Assembly (NCBI RefSeq): GCF_039527675.1
Contig: NZ_BAAAKI010000013.1
Span: 124,001-188,000, forward strand
DNA length: 64,000 nucleotides
Direction: 5' to 3'
From: Luteococcus sanguinis
GTDB taxonomy: Bacteria; Actinomycetota; Actinomycetes; Propionibacteriales; Propionibacteriaceae
Shown here piece by piece: positions 25,464 to 38,825 of the stretch. The stretch's first letter is position 1, and every line of letters starts with the position of its first letter. The notes under the pieces are model-generated. The model made no database searches. It had not been told where the DNA came from and saw only the letters and a program-made list of their open reading frames with translations. The position numbers and the translations under genes were made by a program.

Positions 25464-26591
25464 CTACCCCGCGTGCGCGACCCGGGCCCTGCTGACGAGT
25501 TCGGGCAGAACGTCAGCCAGGCGGTCGATGTCATCGTCGGTCGTGCCGGGGCCGAAGGAGAAGCGGATGGATCCCAAGGCCTCGTCCAGGCTGCGGCCCA
25601 TCGCCAGCATCACCTCGGACGGCTGGTGCACCCCTGCTCGGCAGGCCGATCCGGTGGAGCAGTCGAAGCCCGCCTGGTCGAGCAGCAACAACAGGTCGTC
25701 GGCTCGCAGGCCTTCGAAGGTGGCGTGGCAGATGGCCGCCGAGACGGTCTCTCCCCCATTCACCCGCACCCCTTGGACGTCCGATCGCAACCGTCGGACG
25801 AGGTCCTCACGCAGGCGATGCAGGCGTGCCGATTCAGCGTCCAGCTGTTCGACCGCTTCGGCAGCGGCGGCCGCGAAGGCGGCAGCCAGAACCGCCGGCT
25901 GCGTGCCGGAACGAACGCGTGCTTCCTGCCCCCCGCCGAGCCCGTAGGGAGGCAGTTCGAGGCCCCGACGAACCAGCAGCGCACCGATGCCGACCGGGCC
26001 GCCCACCTTGTGCGCGGACAGGCTCGCGAAGTCGACGTCCAGCGCCGCGAAGTCGAAGGGCACGTGCCCCAGCGCCTGCACCGCGTCGGTGTGGAACCAG
26101 GCACCTGCGGCCCGGGCCACCTGCGCGAGTTCGGCAACCGGCTGCACGAGGCCGGTCTCGTTGTTGACCAGTTGGACGCTGGCGAGCGCGGTGCCCTGGC
26201 CGACCGCCGCCGCAAGCGCCTCCGGCCGCACGCGTCCGTCCTCGTCGACGGCCACCAGTTGGGCGCCCAGGGCGTCCCGCGCCCCTGCCACACAAGGATG
26301 TTCGGTCGCCCCGACCACCACTTCGGTGCGCCCCTCCCGCCGGGCCGCGCCGTACAGGACGATCGAACTGGCCTCCGAACCACCGCTGGTGAACACCACC
26401 TCCCCAGGCTGCGCCCCCACTGCGGCCGCGAGTCGTTCGCGGGCATCCTCCAGGACGGCGCGCGCCGCCCGGCCCGACGCATGCAGCGCGGCCGGGTTCC
26501 CGACGAGGTCGTGGTACCGCGACATCACCTGGGTGGCCACGGCCCGCTGCGGTGAGCTGGCGGCATGGTCGAGGTAGGCTCGGGTGTCCAT
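25464..26591 (-). CDS. Cysteine desulfurase (IscS/NifS family)
   Basis: PLP enzyme that removes sulfur from cysteine as an enzyme-bound persulfide. It has 375 residues. The N-terminal YLDHAASSP, the His in GATEHPCV (about 97), the PLP lysine in SLSAHKVGGP (about 197) and the active-site cysteine loop STGSACRAGVHQPS (about 315) are all present. It lies directly upstream of mnmA (69-nt gap), which points to a role in tRNA thiolation. It may also serve Fe-S assembly; no suf or isc genes are in the window. Confidence 0.94.
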   Translation of the reverse strand: MDTRAYLDHAASSPQRAVATQVMSRYHDLVGNPAALHASGRAARAVLEDARERLAAAVGAQPGEVVFTSGGSEASSIVLYGAARREGRTEVVVGATEHPCVAGARDALGAQLVAVDEDGRVRPEALAAAVGQGTALASVQLVNNETGLVQPVAELAQVARAAGAWFHTDAVQALGHVPFDFAALDVDFASLSAHKVGGPVGIGALLVRRGLELPPYGLGGGQEARVRSGTQPAVLAAAFAAAAAEAVEQLDAESARLHRLREDLVRRLRSDVQGVRVNGGETVSAAICHATFEGLRADDLLLLLDQAGFDCSTGSACRAGVHQPSEVMLAMGRSLDEALGSIRFSFGPGTTDDDIDRLADVLPELVSRARVAHAG

Positions 26592-26774
26592 GGCGCGACG
26601 CTACACGCCCTTGGAAGCCGAACTTTCGACCAATTCACGGCGCGGCCCGGTTCTGGACCCGTAGATTGGCTGCGGCAGCTGGCACAATGAACAGCCGTGC
26701 CCGGTTGCTTCCGGCAGCACGACCCGGAGGGATGCTTGCCCCGCCGGGACGCAATAGCAAAGGCTTGAACGTTC

Positions 26775-29063
26775 ATGAATCCTGAGACTCGTCAGCCGGT
26801 GGACTCGTCCGTCCTCGGAGCCCAGCTGATGGATGACGGTTGCCGCTTCGCCCTATGGGCGCCGCGCGCTTCCCGCGTCGAGCTGGCCCTGGTCGCGGCC
26901 GACCGCAGCCAGTACAACTTCGACATGGCGATGAACCCCGACGGTGTGTGGATCGTCCACATCGCCGGGATCGAGGCCGGCCAGCGCTATGGCTTCCGCG
27001 TGCACGGCGACTGGAACCCCGACGCCGGTATGCGCTTCAACCCCGCCAAGCTCTTGGTCGACCCCTATGCCCGCGCCATCACGGGCGGCGTCGACTACTC
27101 CGGCCCGATCCTTGACCACGCACCCGAGTCGAACTACATCCTCGACCCGCGTGACTCCTTCGAGGCCGTCCCGCTGTCGGTCGTGGTGGCCGACTCCCCC
27201 GCTCCCGAACCCATCGATCGGCGCCGTCCCCTGGACGAGTGCGTGATCTTCGAAACCCACGTCAAGGGCTTCACCAAGCTGCATCCCTCGGTTCCCGAGC
27301 ACCTGCGCGGCACCTACAGCGGATTGGCCTACGACTCGGTGATCGACTACCTCGTCCAGACCGGTGTCAACACCGTCGAACTGTTGCCCGTGCACCACTT
27401 CGTCTCCGAGCCCTTCATCGTCGGGCGCGGCCTGTCGAACTACTGGGGCTACTCGACGCTTGGCTTCTTCGCCCCGCACGCCGCCTATGCCTCGGAATCG
27501 ACGCTCGGTGGGCAGGTGAGCGAGTTCAAGGAGATGGTCACCAAGCTGCACCGCGCGGGCATCGAGGTCATCATCGACGTCGTCTACAACCACACCGCCG
27601 AGGGCGGTCACGAGGGGCCCACGCTGAGCTTTCGTGGCATCGACCACCAGGGCTATTACCGGCTGACCCCCGACCAGCGCAATGACTACGACGTGACCGG
27701 CTGCGGCAACTCGGTCGACACCTCCCACCCCGGGGTGCTCAACCTGGTCATCGACTCGATGCGTTACTGGGTACGCGAGATGGGCGTCGACGGCTTCCGC
27801 TTCGACCTCGCCACCACCTTGGTGCGCAACCGCGACCACCACGTCGACCAGATGCACGAGTTCAAGCAGATCATCGCGGCCGACCCGACCTTCGACGGCA
27901 TCAAGATGATCGCCGAGCCCTGGGACGTCGGCCCCTTCGGCTACCAGGTCGGCAACTGGGGACCTCGATGGAGTGAGTGGAATGACCAGTTCCGCAACTT
28001 CTTCCGCGACTTCTGGCGCGGCTCCATCGGCGGCGTCCAGACCCTCGCCACCCGGATGGCGGGCTCCCCCGACATCTTCAACCACGACGGACGGGGCCCC
28101 GCCTCGACGGTGAACTTCATCACCGCCCATGACGGCTTCACCATGCGTGACCTGGTCACGTACAACATGAAGCACAACGAGGACAACGGTGAGGGCAACC
28201 GGGACGGCGCGGACGACAACCGCTCCTGGAACTGTGGCGTCGAGGGTGAAACCTCCGACCCCGGCATCAACGACTTCCGTCACCGCCAGGTCAAGAACAT
28301 GATGTCGAGCCTGCTGCTCGCCTCCGGCATCCCGATGATCACCGCGGGTGACGAACTGGGACGCACCCAGGGTGGCAACAACAATGCGTACTGTCAGGAC
28401 TCCCCGTTGTCCTGGACGCATTGGGACACCCTCACCGAATGGGGTGACATCTCCGAGCACACGGCCGAGTTGTTGCGCCTGCGCCGCGACCACAAGGTCT
28501 TCCGAAGCGCGCACTACTTGGGCCGCGACGAGGTCGTGGACGCCAACGGTCAGCCCACTGGACGCGGCCAGCTGGCCTGGTTTGACGGCTGGGACGGCGA
28601 GATGGCCGACTGGCAGTGGACCGATCCGGGACGCCGTCACCTGGGCATGTACCTGTCGGACGAGGAGGACGCCTTCCTGGTTTGGTTCAACGGCTCCGAG
28701 GGTGCGGTCACGGTGCGCAATCCCGGCCTGCCGTGGGGTTCCAGCTACACGGTCGAGTTGACCACGGCCCACCGTGAGGAACTACCGCCGGACCCGATCC
28801 AGGCGATGGTCGAGTTCCAGCTTCCCGGACGCAGTGTCACGGTGCTGCGCGCGGGCCTGGCCCCCGCCCCGGTCCCGGTCACCCCGCCGAGCGAGGACGC
28901 AGTCGACCCGGCCGACCTGCCGTCCGAGACTCTCGCCCTGACCCCCGAACAGGAGCAGGCCGTGGCCGAGTCTGCCCACGAGGCTGCCATCAGGGGCGAC
29001 AATGCCCCCGCCTCGGGCACCACGCCGGAACCGAAGGACGTCGTCGCCCAGCCGGAGCAGTAG
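26775..29063 (+). CDS. glgX: Glycogen debranching enzyme (isoamylase type)
   Basis: GH13 enzyme that removes alpha-1,6 branches left by phosphorylase. It has 762 residues: an N-terminal CBM48-like domain (about 15-110), then the (beta/alpha)8 barrel. The catalytic nucleophile is Asp344 (GFRFDLATTL), the acid/base is Glu381 (MIAEPWDVG), and the third acid is in FITAHDGFT. About 60 C-terminal residues are a proline- and acid-rich tail not seen in typical GlgX. It stands alone on the plus strand, with glgP on the opposite strand behind a shared hairpin. A weak AAAGG site lies 11 nt before the ATG. The 183 bp upstream contain no clear promoter. Confidence 0.94.
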   Translation: MNPETRQPVDSSVLGAQLMDDGCRFALWAPRASRVELALVAADRSQYNFDMAMNPDGVWIVHIAGIEAGQRYGFRVHGDWNPDAGMRFNPAKLLVDPYARAITGGVDYSGPILDHAPESNYILDPRDSFEAVPLSVVVADSPAPEPIDRRRPLDECVIFETHVKGFTKLHPSVPEHLRGTYSGLAYDSVIDYLVQTGVNTVELLPVHHFVSEPFIVGRGLSNYWGYSTLGFFAPHAAYASESTLGGQVSEFKEMVTKLHRAGIEVIIDVVYNHTAEGGHEGPTLSFRGIDHQGYYRLTPDQRNDYDVTGCGNSVDTSHPGVLNLVIDSMRYWVREMGVDGFRFDLATTLVRNRDHHVDQMHEFKQIIAADPTFDGIKMIAEPWDVGPFGYQVGNWGPRWSEWNDQFRNFFRDFWRGSIGGVQTLATRMAGSPDIFNHDGRGPASTVNFITAHDGFTMRDLVTYNMKHNEDNGEGNRDGADDNRSWNCGVEGETSDPGINDFRHRQVKNMMSSLLLASGIPMITAGDELGRTQGGNNNAYCQDSPLSWTHWDTLTEWGDISEHTAELLRLRRDHKVFRSAHYLGRDEVVDANGQPTGRGQLAWFDGWDGEMADWQWTDPGRRHLGMYLSDEEDAFLVWFNGSEGAVTVRNPGLPWGSSYTVELTTAHREELPPDPIQAMVEFQLPGRSVTVLRAGLAPAPVPVTPPSEDAVDPADLPSETLALTPEQEQAVAESAHEAAIRGDNAPASGTTPEPKDVVAQPEQ

Positions 29064-29106
29064 TCCGGTTCGGTGGAGCTCACCACGCCCATCTGCCCGG
29101 CCCAGC

Positions 29107-29148
29107 ACAGCGCCCCCGCAACCCGAAATCGGGTTGCGGGGGCGCTGT
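29107..29148. terminator. Bidirectional hairpin terminator between glgX and glgP
   Basis: A perfect 19-bp inverted repeat (29107-29125 and 29130-29148) with an AAAT loop sits between the converging glgX and glgP genes, 43 nt after the glgX stop and 20 nt past the glgP stop. TTCTT follows on the plus strand. It is the strongest hairpin in the window. Confidence 0.92.
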
Positions 29149-29168
29149 TCTTCCGGCCGAACTGCAGG

Positions 29169-31718
29169 TCAGATGACCGGGGGGGTGTCCCAGATGCGCT
29201 GGATGTAGTCCCGGATGGAGCGGTCGGAGCTGAAGAAACCACAGCGGGCGATGTTGAGGATCGCGGAACGGCTCCACGCCTCCTCGTCCGCGTAGTAGGC
29301 CTCGACATTGGCCTGGGCGTCCAGGTAGGAGCTGTAGTCGGCCAGCGCCATGAAACGGTCCTCGTGCAGCAGGTTCGCAGCCAGCGGCTCGAACACGGAA
29401 CGGTCGCCACCGGAGAAGTGCCCGGACGCGATGAGGTCCAGCGCACCCCTCAGGCGCTGGTCCGACTCGTAGTACCTGCCGGGCTGGTAGCCCTGCGCCG
29501 AGAGCTGCGCCACGTCCGGCTCGGTCATGCCGAACAGGAAGAAGTTCTCGTCACCGACGTGCTGGCGGATCTCGACGTTGGCGCCGTCGTCCGTGCCGAT
29601 GGTGAGGGCGCCGTTGAGGGCGAACTTCATGTTGCCGGTCCCCGAGGCCTCCATACCGGCGAGCGAGATCTGCTCGGACAGGTCTGCGGCCGGGATCAGC
29701 TTCTCGGCGAGGGTGACGTTGTAGTTGGCCGGGAAGGCGACGCGCAGTCGTCCCTCCAGCACCGGGTCGTCATTGACGACCTGGGCCACCTTGTTGATCA
29801 GGTGGATGGTGTCCTTGGCCATCCGGTAGCCGGGGGCGGCCTTGGCGCCGAAGATGACCGTGCGCGGGGTGACCTCGGAGGCGGCCATGCGCCCCTCGCG
29901 CACCTCGTTGTAGACGGTCACGATGTGCAGCAGCTTCAGCGACTGGCGCTTGTACTCGTGCAGGCGCTTCACCATCACGTCGAGCATGTGGTCGTCGGCC
30001 AGCTCGATGCCGTCACGCACGACGAGCAGCTCGGCCAAGCGCTTCTTGTTTGCCGCCTTGACGTCACGGAAGGCCTTGCGGAACTCGGGATCCTCCGCGT
30101 AGGGCTCCAGTTCGCGCAGCCGGTCGAGCTTGTTCACCCAGCCCTTGCCGATGGTGGAGCTGATCAGGTTCGCCAGCTCTGGGTTGGCCTGGCGGATGAA
30201 GCGGCGCGGCGTCACGCCATTGGTGACATTGGTGAACTTCTCCGGCCACATCGCGCTGAAGTCGGGCAGCACCTTGTCACGCAGCAGCTGGCTGTGCAGC
30301 TCGGCGACGCCGTTGACCTTCGAGCCGGCGACGGTGGCCAGGAAGGCCATCCGAACCGACCGCTCGGGGTACTCGGCGATGATCGACATCCGGCGAGCAC
30401 GCATCTCGTCGCCGGGGAAGGCCTCGCGGACCTCCTCAAGGAAGTCGTCATTGATCCGGTAGATGATCTCCAGATGGCGCGGCAGCAGGCGTCCGAGCAG
30501 TTCCACCGACCACACCTCCAAGGCCTCGGGCAGCAGGGTGTGGCAGGTGTAGGCGAAGCAGCGCTTGGTGACGTCCCACGCCTCGTCCCAGGCGAAGCCC
30601 TCCTCGTCCACGAGGATGCGCATCAGTTCGGGGACCGCGATCACCGGGTGGGTGTCGTTCATCTGGAAGATGATCCGGCTCGGCAGCTCGTGCAGGTCGA
30701 AGTCATCCGGCAGCACGTTGTCGATGAAGTCGCGCAGCGAGCAGGCGACGAAGAAGTACTGCTGCTGCAGGCGCAGCTCCTTGCCCTGGGGCGTGGAGTC
30801 CTCCGGGTAGAGCACCTTGGAGATGTTCTCGGCGAAGGTCTGGGCGCGGACGGCCTGGGCGTAGTCACCTGAGTTGAAGATCTGCAGGTCGAAGGCCTGG
30901 GTGGCCTGGGCGCTCCACAGGCGCAGAGTGTTCACACGGTCATTGCGGTAGCCCGGGACCATGTAGTTGTACGGGATGCCGTTGACATTCCAGTCGGGCA
31001 CCCAGTTGACGAGCTCGTTGCCCTTGTCATCGGTGCTGTGGACGGTGTGCCCGCCGAAGTTGACCTGGACATTGTGCTCGGGGTGCGGGAACTCCCACGG
31101 CGAGCCCATGGTCAGCCAGGAGTCGGGCTGCTCGACCTGGCGTCCGTCGACGAAGGTCTGACGGAAGATGCCGTACTCGTAACGGATGCCGTAGCCGATG
31201 CACGGGACGTTCATGGTGGCTAGCGAGTCGATGAAGCAGGCAGCCAGACGACCGAGGCCGCCATTGCCCAGACCTGGCTCGACCTCGGCCTGGCGCAGGG
31301 TGTCGAGCTCGATGCCACAGCCCTGCAGCGCCTCGACGACGATGTTGGTCAGGTCGGTGGAGGCCAGGTTGTTGTCCAGCTGGCGACCCAGCAGGTATTC
31401 GGCCGACAGGTAGCCGACGGCTTTGTTGGGATTCTCGCGCTGCTGGCGAGCTGTCTCCAGCCAACGTCCCATCAGGTAGTTGCGCACGGTGCGTGCCAGG
31501 GACAGGTACAGATCGTTCTCGGTGGCCTCGCTCAGGGTCACCCCCTGGCCGGTGTTGAGCTCGCGGAGAAACTCCTTCGTGAATCCGTCCACGCTGACCG
31601 GCGGAGTACCGACCGGCGCGAGGGCGAAGGGGTGGGTCGGGGCAAACTCGGGGCCCTTGCCCTTGGTCACGCTGAAGCTCGCATTGGAGCGCAGGTCAGG
31701 CCTGCTGGGAGTGTTCAT
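29169..31718 (-). CDS. glgP: Glycogen phosphorylase
   Basis: GT35 PLP enzyme that releases glucose-1-phosphate from glycogen ends. It has 849 residues from ATG 31718; an upstream in-frame GTG at 31730 is also possible. Conserved blocks are GLGNGGLGRLAACFIDSLAT near 150, QMNDTHPVIAVPELMR near 360 and the PLP-lysine signature EASGTGNMKFALNGALTIGT near 695. It is the maltodextrin/glycogen phosphorylase type with full-length N-terminal region, unlike the short actinobacterial AgP form. It is divergent from glgE, placing breakdown and GlgE-type synthesis on opposite sides of one 111-bp control region. Confidence 0.96.
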   Translation of the reverse strand: MNTPSRPDLRSNASFSVTKGKGPEFAPTHPFALAPVGTPPVSVDGFTKEFLRELNTGQGVTLSEATENDLYLSLARTVRNYLMGRWLETARQQRENPNKAVGYLSAEYLLGRQLDNNLASTDLTNIVVEALQGCGIELDTLRQAEVEPGLGNGGLGRLAACFIDSLATMNVPCIGYGIRYEYGIFRQTFVDGRQVEQPDSWLTMGSPWEFPHPEHNVQVNFGGHTVHSTDDKGNELVNWVPDWNVNGIPYNYMVPGYRNDRVNTLRLWSAQATQAFDLQIFNSGDYAQAVRAQTFAENISKVLYPEDSTPQGKELRLQQQYFFVACSLRDFIDNVLPDDFDLHELPSRIIFQMNDTHPVIAVPELMRILVDEEGFAWDEAWDVTKRCFAYTCHTLLPEALEVWSVELLGRLLPRHLEIIYRINDDFLEEVREAFPGDEMRARRMSIIAEYPERSVRMAFLATVAGSKVNGVAELHSQLLRDKVLPDFSAMWPEKFTNVTNGVTPRRFIRQANPELANLISSTIGKGWVNKLDRLRELEPYAEDPEFRKAFRDVKAANKKRLAELLVVRDGIELADDHMLDVMVKRLHEYKRQSLKLLHIVTVYNEVREGRMAASEVTPRTVIFGAKAAPGYRMAKDTIHLINKVAQVVNDDPVLEGRLRVAFPANYNVTLAEKLIPAADLSEQISLAGMEASGTGNMKFALNGALTIGTDDGANVEIRQHVGDENFFLFGMTEPDVAQLSAQGYQPGRYYESDQRLRGALDLIASGHFSGGDRSVFEPLAANLLHEDRFMALADYSSYLDAQANVEAYYADEEAWSRSAILNIARCGFFSSDRSIRDYIQRIWDTPPVI

Positions 31719-31794
31719 GGTTTCAGACACCGGGCCAGCGTACAGAAGTTCCGAGACCAATTGGGGACTGGGTGGCACCCACGGTTGGAGGCCC

Positions 31795-31823
31795 ATGACA
31801 GGCGGCATACACCCCGGTAGGTT
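31795..31823 (+). promoter_or_regulatory. Leaderless promoter of glgE
   Basis: ATGACA (31795-31800, five of six matches to TTGACA), a 17-nt spacer, and TAGGTT (31818-31823) end 6 nt before the GTG start at 31830. Transcription would begin at or next to the start codon. The 31719-31829 region must also hold the glgP promoter on the other strand, which I could not place. Confidence 0.55.
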
Positions 31824-31829
31824 GGGCGC

Positions 31830-33934
<2,105 letters not shown>

Positions 33935-33938
<4 letters not shown>

Positions 33939-33979
33939 CGGCCGGGTCGATGACGTCAGGTGCCATGACGTCAGGTGCC
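33935..33979 (+). repeat. 15-bp tandem start-codon module at the glgE/maltokinase junction
   Basis: ATGACGTCAGGTGCC occurs twice in tandem (33950-33964 and 33965-33979), preceded by a degenerate copy (33935-33949). A fourth ATG follows at 33980. Each unit keeps frame and carries AGGTG 2-3 nt before the next ATG, so every copy is a small ribosome-binding-site/start unit. The encoded N-terminus reads MTAGS-MTSGA-MTSGA-M. It resembles the duplication at cbiO and probably arose by slippage. Confidence 0.85.
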
Positions 33980-35326
33980 ATGGAGCAGGTGCCCGGCTGG
34001 CTCAATGAGCACGTCGGTTCTGCCCGATGGTTCGGTGGCAAGGGACGCGGTGGCGAGGTCTCGCGGGTCGTCGGTCTGCGCTGGTTGGGTGAGCGTGATG
34101 GGGTGCGAGTGCGCCCCGAGGTCGCGACCTGGCGCTACCCCGACGGTTCCCAGGAGCACTACCAGCTGTTGGTGGCCTACAGCGACGCCGAGCAGCCCGC
34201 CGGCGTCCTCGGGCCGTCGTCCGAGGGCATTGCGCACGACGCGACGAGGGTCCCGGCGGCGCTGCAGGTGCTGTTGGCGAGCCTGCTCGACGGCGCCCAG
34301 GACGAGCAGTGGCAGCCGGTGATCCCGGACGGGCGACGTCTTGCTGCCGACCTGCCGCTCAGCGTCTATGGCGGTGAGCAGTCGAACACCAATGTGATGG
34401 TGGGCGACGTCGCGATCCTCAAGCTCTTCCGCAAGCTGGAGCCCGGACGCAACCTCGACATCCAGGTGCACGACGCCCTGGGCCGCGCCTCGGTCGGCTC
34501 TGCTGCGCGCCTGTACGGCTGGGTCGCCGGTGAGCTGCCCGCAGCCGAGGGTGAGGAGCCGGTGGAGACCGACTATGCGATGGTCGTCGAGCAATTGCAG
34601 GACGCAGCCGACGGTTTCGTGATGGCCCGCGAGGCCTGCGCGAGTGGTGCCGACTTCAGTCAAGAGGCGGCTGCCCTGGGCGAAGCCCTGGCCGAGGTGC
34701 ACGCCGCCCTGCACGACACCTTCGACACCACGACCGTCGACGGTGACGAGGTCGCCGCCACGATGGCCCGCCGGCTCGACGAGGCGATCGAGGCGGCACC
34801 GGTGCTCTCGGACCACCGCGATGGTCTGGTCCAGGTCTTCGGGCGTCTGGCCGGGCACCGCCTGCCGGCCCAGCGGATCCACGGTGACTTCCACCTCGGG
34901 CAGACCCTGCGCACCCCCGATGGCTGGCGGATCATCGACTTCGAGGGCGAGCCCATGAAGACGCTGGCCGAGCGCCGGCTACCCGACTCGCCCTGGCGAG
35001 ACGTGGCCGGCATGTTGCGGTCCTTCGGCTACGCCACCTCCGGCAGCGACGACCCGACCGGCCCGGCGGCCCGGCAGTGGCTGGCCGACGTGCGGGCCGC
35101 CTTCCTGGGCGCCTACGGCGAACCACGGGGCGGTGAGGCTGACGTCCTCAGCGCCTACGAGGCGGACAAGGCCACCTATGAGGTGGTCTACGAGGTGCGC
35201 AACCGGCCTGACTGGTTGCCCATCCCGATGAGCGCGATCAGCTCGATCGTACCCAGCCGCGCTGGGAACTACCCCCTGACTTCCGGGACCAACCACGCGG
35301 GCCCGGCCGCGGACGAGGAGAACTGA
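33935..35326 (+). CDS. mak: Maltokinase
   Basis: ATP-dependent kinase that makes maltose-1-phosphate, the donor for GlgE. It is 463 residues from the first ATG or 448 from the ATG at 33980. The N-terminal cap domain begins near WFGGKGR. The kinase core contains YGGEQSNTNVMVGDVAILKLFRKL in pieces around residue 145-165, the catalytic HGDFHLGQTL (about 315) and the metal-binding IIDFEGEP (about 332). Four in-frame ATGs from the tandem module leave the real start uncertain; 33935 overlaps the glgE stop by 4 nt. treS, often fused or adjacent to this gene, is absent here. Confidence 0.93.
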
Positions 35327-35327
35327 C

Positions 35328-37262
<1,935 letters not shown>

Positions 37263-37265
37263 TCC

Positions 37266-38039
37266 ATGGCAGAGGAGTTCAGTGTCCGGGCTGAGGTGAA
37301 CGGCGTCGTCGGCGTCCTGATGTGGGATGGCTCCACCGACGTCGAGACCTTGGCCCGGGCGGTGGCCCTCGCCGCCACCGACCTGTTCGGCGAGAAGGGT
37401 TTGCGCCGCCTTGAGGTGTCGATCCCGACCACCGACCCGATGGCCCGCCATGCCTTGCACCGCGCAGGCTTCCGTCGCGAGGGCCGGGCTCGTGCGGCGA
37501 TGGACGTCGGCACCGGTGACCACGTCGACGTCGACCGTTATGCGCGGCTGGACACCGACTCGGTCGATGCGCCCGACACCTTCTCGTCCGTGATGGACAC
37601 CGTGCTGCCGACCAAACGCATGATCGGCCACGTCTTCTTCCGCGATGGCAACGGACGGGTGCTGCTGCTGGAGACGCACTACAAGAAGGACTGGGAACTG
37701 CCCGGCGGGGTGGTCGAGCCGGGCGAACCACCGCGGGTGGGCGCAGAGCGCGAAGTCCTGGAGGAGCTCGGCATGTCCGTCCGGCTGGGTGCCCCAGCAC
37801 TGGTCGACTGGCTGCCGCCCTACCTGGGCTGGAGCGATGCCGTCGAGTTCATCTGGGACGGTGGGGTGCTCGAGCAGAGCGTGATGGACGAGTTCATCCG
37901 CGAGGAGCGCGAGATCCGTGCCATCCACTGGCTTGATCCGGCAGATGTCGCGCAGCACGTCACTGCCCTGTCCGCCCGACGGATCGCGTTGCTGGTGGAT
38001 GGCTTCCGAGGCTTCACCGAGGATGGCATCCCGGTCTGA
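37266..38039 (+). CDS. NUDIX hydrolase with N-terminal GNAT-like segment
   Basis: Protein of 257 residues. The C-terminal half is a NUDIX domain with the full box G-x5-E-x7-REVLEELGM at about residues 148-170, preceded by WELPGG. The N-terminal 95 residues resemble the second half of a GNAT acetyltransferase (LRRLEVSIPTTD, then A-x2-ALHRAGFRREGRARAAMDV); no complete acetyl-CoA P-loop is evident, so it may be a degenerate or partial domain. It follows glgB by 3 nt and is probably part of the same transcript. The substrate is unknown; a nucleotide-sugar or related diphosphate is a guess from context. Confidence 0.8.
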   Translation: MAEEFSVRAEVNGVVGVLMWDGSTDVETLARAVALAATDLFGEKGLRRLEVSIPTTDPMARHALHRAGFRREGRARAAMDVGTGDHVDVDRYARLDTDSVDAPDTFSSVMDTVLPTKRMIGHVFFRDGNGRVLLLETHYKKDWELPGGVVEPGEPPRVGAEREVLEELGMSVRLGAPALVDWLPPYLGWSDAVEFIWDGGVLEQSVMDEFIREEREIRAIHWLDPADVAQHVTALSARRIALLVDGFRGFTEDGIPV

Positions 38040-38077
38040 GCCGGTGCGGCTGGCGATCCCGGGTTTGTCGGCGTCGA

Positions 38078-38083
38078 TACGCT
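38078..38083 (+). promoter_or_regulatory. Leaderless-type -10 hexamer for the DsbA-family gene
   Basis: TACGCT ends 7 nt before the ATG at 38091, with no ribosome-binding site between. The -35 region is not clear. Confidence 0.4.
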
Positions 38084-38090
38084 GCGCATC

Positions 38091-38816
38091 ATGACCCTGC
38101 GCATCGACATCTGGTCCGACATCGCCTGCCCCTGGTGCCTGATCGGCAAGCGCCGTTTTGAGCGTGCCATCCAGCAGCTGCCCTTTGCCGACCAGATCCA
38201 CGTCGAGTACCACTCCTACCTGCTCGACCCCGACCTGCCGAGCCACTACGACGGCACCGAGGCGCAGTACCTCGCCGAGCGCAAGAAGATCCCGGCCGAG
38301 CAGGTCTCCCAGATGCTGGCGCAGGTGACCGAGGTCGCCGCCGGCGAGGGCCTGCACTATGACTTCGACCGCCTCGTGGTGGCCAGCTCCCGACGCGCAC
38401 ACCGGCTGCTGCAGGCCGCCCGCCGCGTCGCTCCGGACCGCTCCGCGGGCGGGCTGGTGCCGAGGCTGAAGGGTGCACTACTGGAGGCGCACTTCGAGCA
38501 GGGCGTCGACATCGGCGACGACGATGAACTCGTCCGCATCGCACGCATCGCAGGTCTGGACGAGCAGGCCGCCCGCTCGGCACTGGACGATGAGTCGCTC
38601 GACGAAGCCGTCCAGCTGTCGGTGTCCACCGCCTCGTCGCTGGGCATCCAGGGCGTGCCCTTCTACCTCATCGACGATCGCTACGGCATCTCCGGAGCGC
38701 AGCCGACCGAGGCCTTCATCCAAGCGCTCACGCAGGTCTGGCAGGAGAAGCAGGCCACGCCCGCTCCCCTGCTCCTGCCCGACGCCGGCGAGGCGTGCGG
38801 CCCCGAGGGCTGCTGA
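38091..38816 (+). CDS. DsbA/FrnE-family thiol oxidoreductase
   Basis: Cytoplasmic (no signal peptide) thioredoxin-fold protein of 241 residues with the active-site CPWC at about residues 13-16 in WSDIACPWCLIGK. A helical insertion (about 60-170) follows, and the cis-proline segment GIQGVPFYLI lies near 187. This is the FrnE/DsbA family of disulfide isomerases. The tail ends with an extra cysteine pair in EACGPEGC, which might form a second redox pair. It converges on a thioredoxin-like gene with only 9 nt between stops. Confidence 0.88.
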   Translation: MTLRIDIWSDIACPWCLIGKRRFERAIQQLPFADQIHVEYHSYLLDPDLPSHYDGTEAQYLAERKKIPAEQVSQMLAQVTEVAAGEGLHYDFDRLVVASSRRAHRLLQAARRVAPDRSAGGLVPRLKGALLEAHFEQGVDIGDDDELVRIARIAGLDEQAARSALDDESLDEAVQLSVSTASSLGIQGVPFYLIDDRYGISGAQPTEAFIQALTQVWQEKQATPAPLLLPDAGEACGPEGC

Positions 38817-38825
38817 GCCCGCAGG

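Noticed and set aside
26687..26785. 32-codon upstream frame overlapping the glgX start by 11 nt
   Set aside because: Could be a leader peptide, but there is no ribosome-binding site, no regulatory codon run and no conserved feature.
26853..28772. Long minus-strand frame over glgX
   Set aside because: Val/Gly/His-rich shadow translation with no family features.
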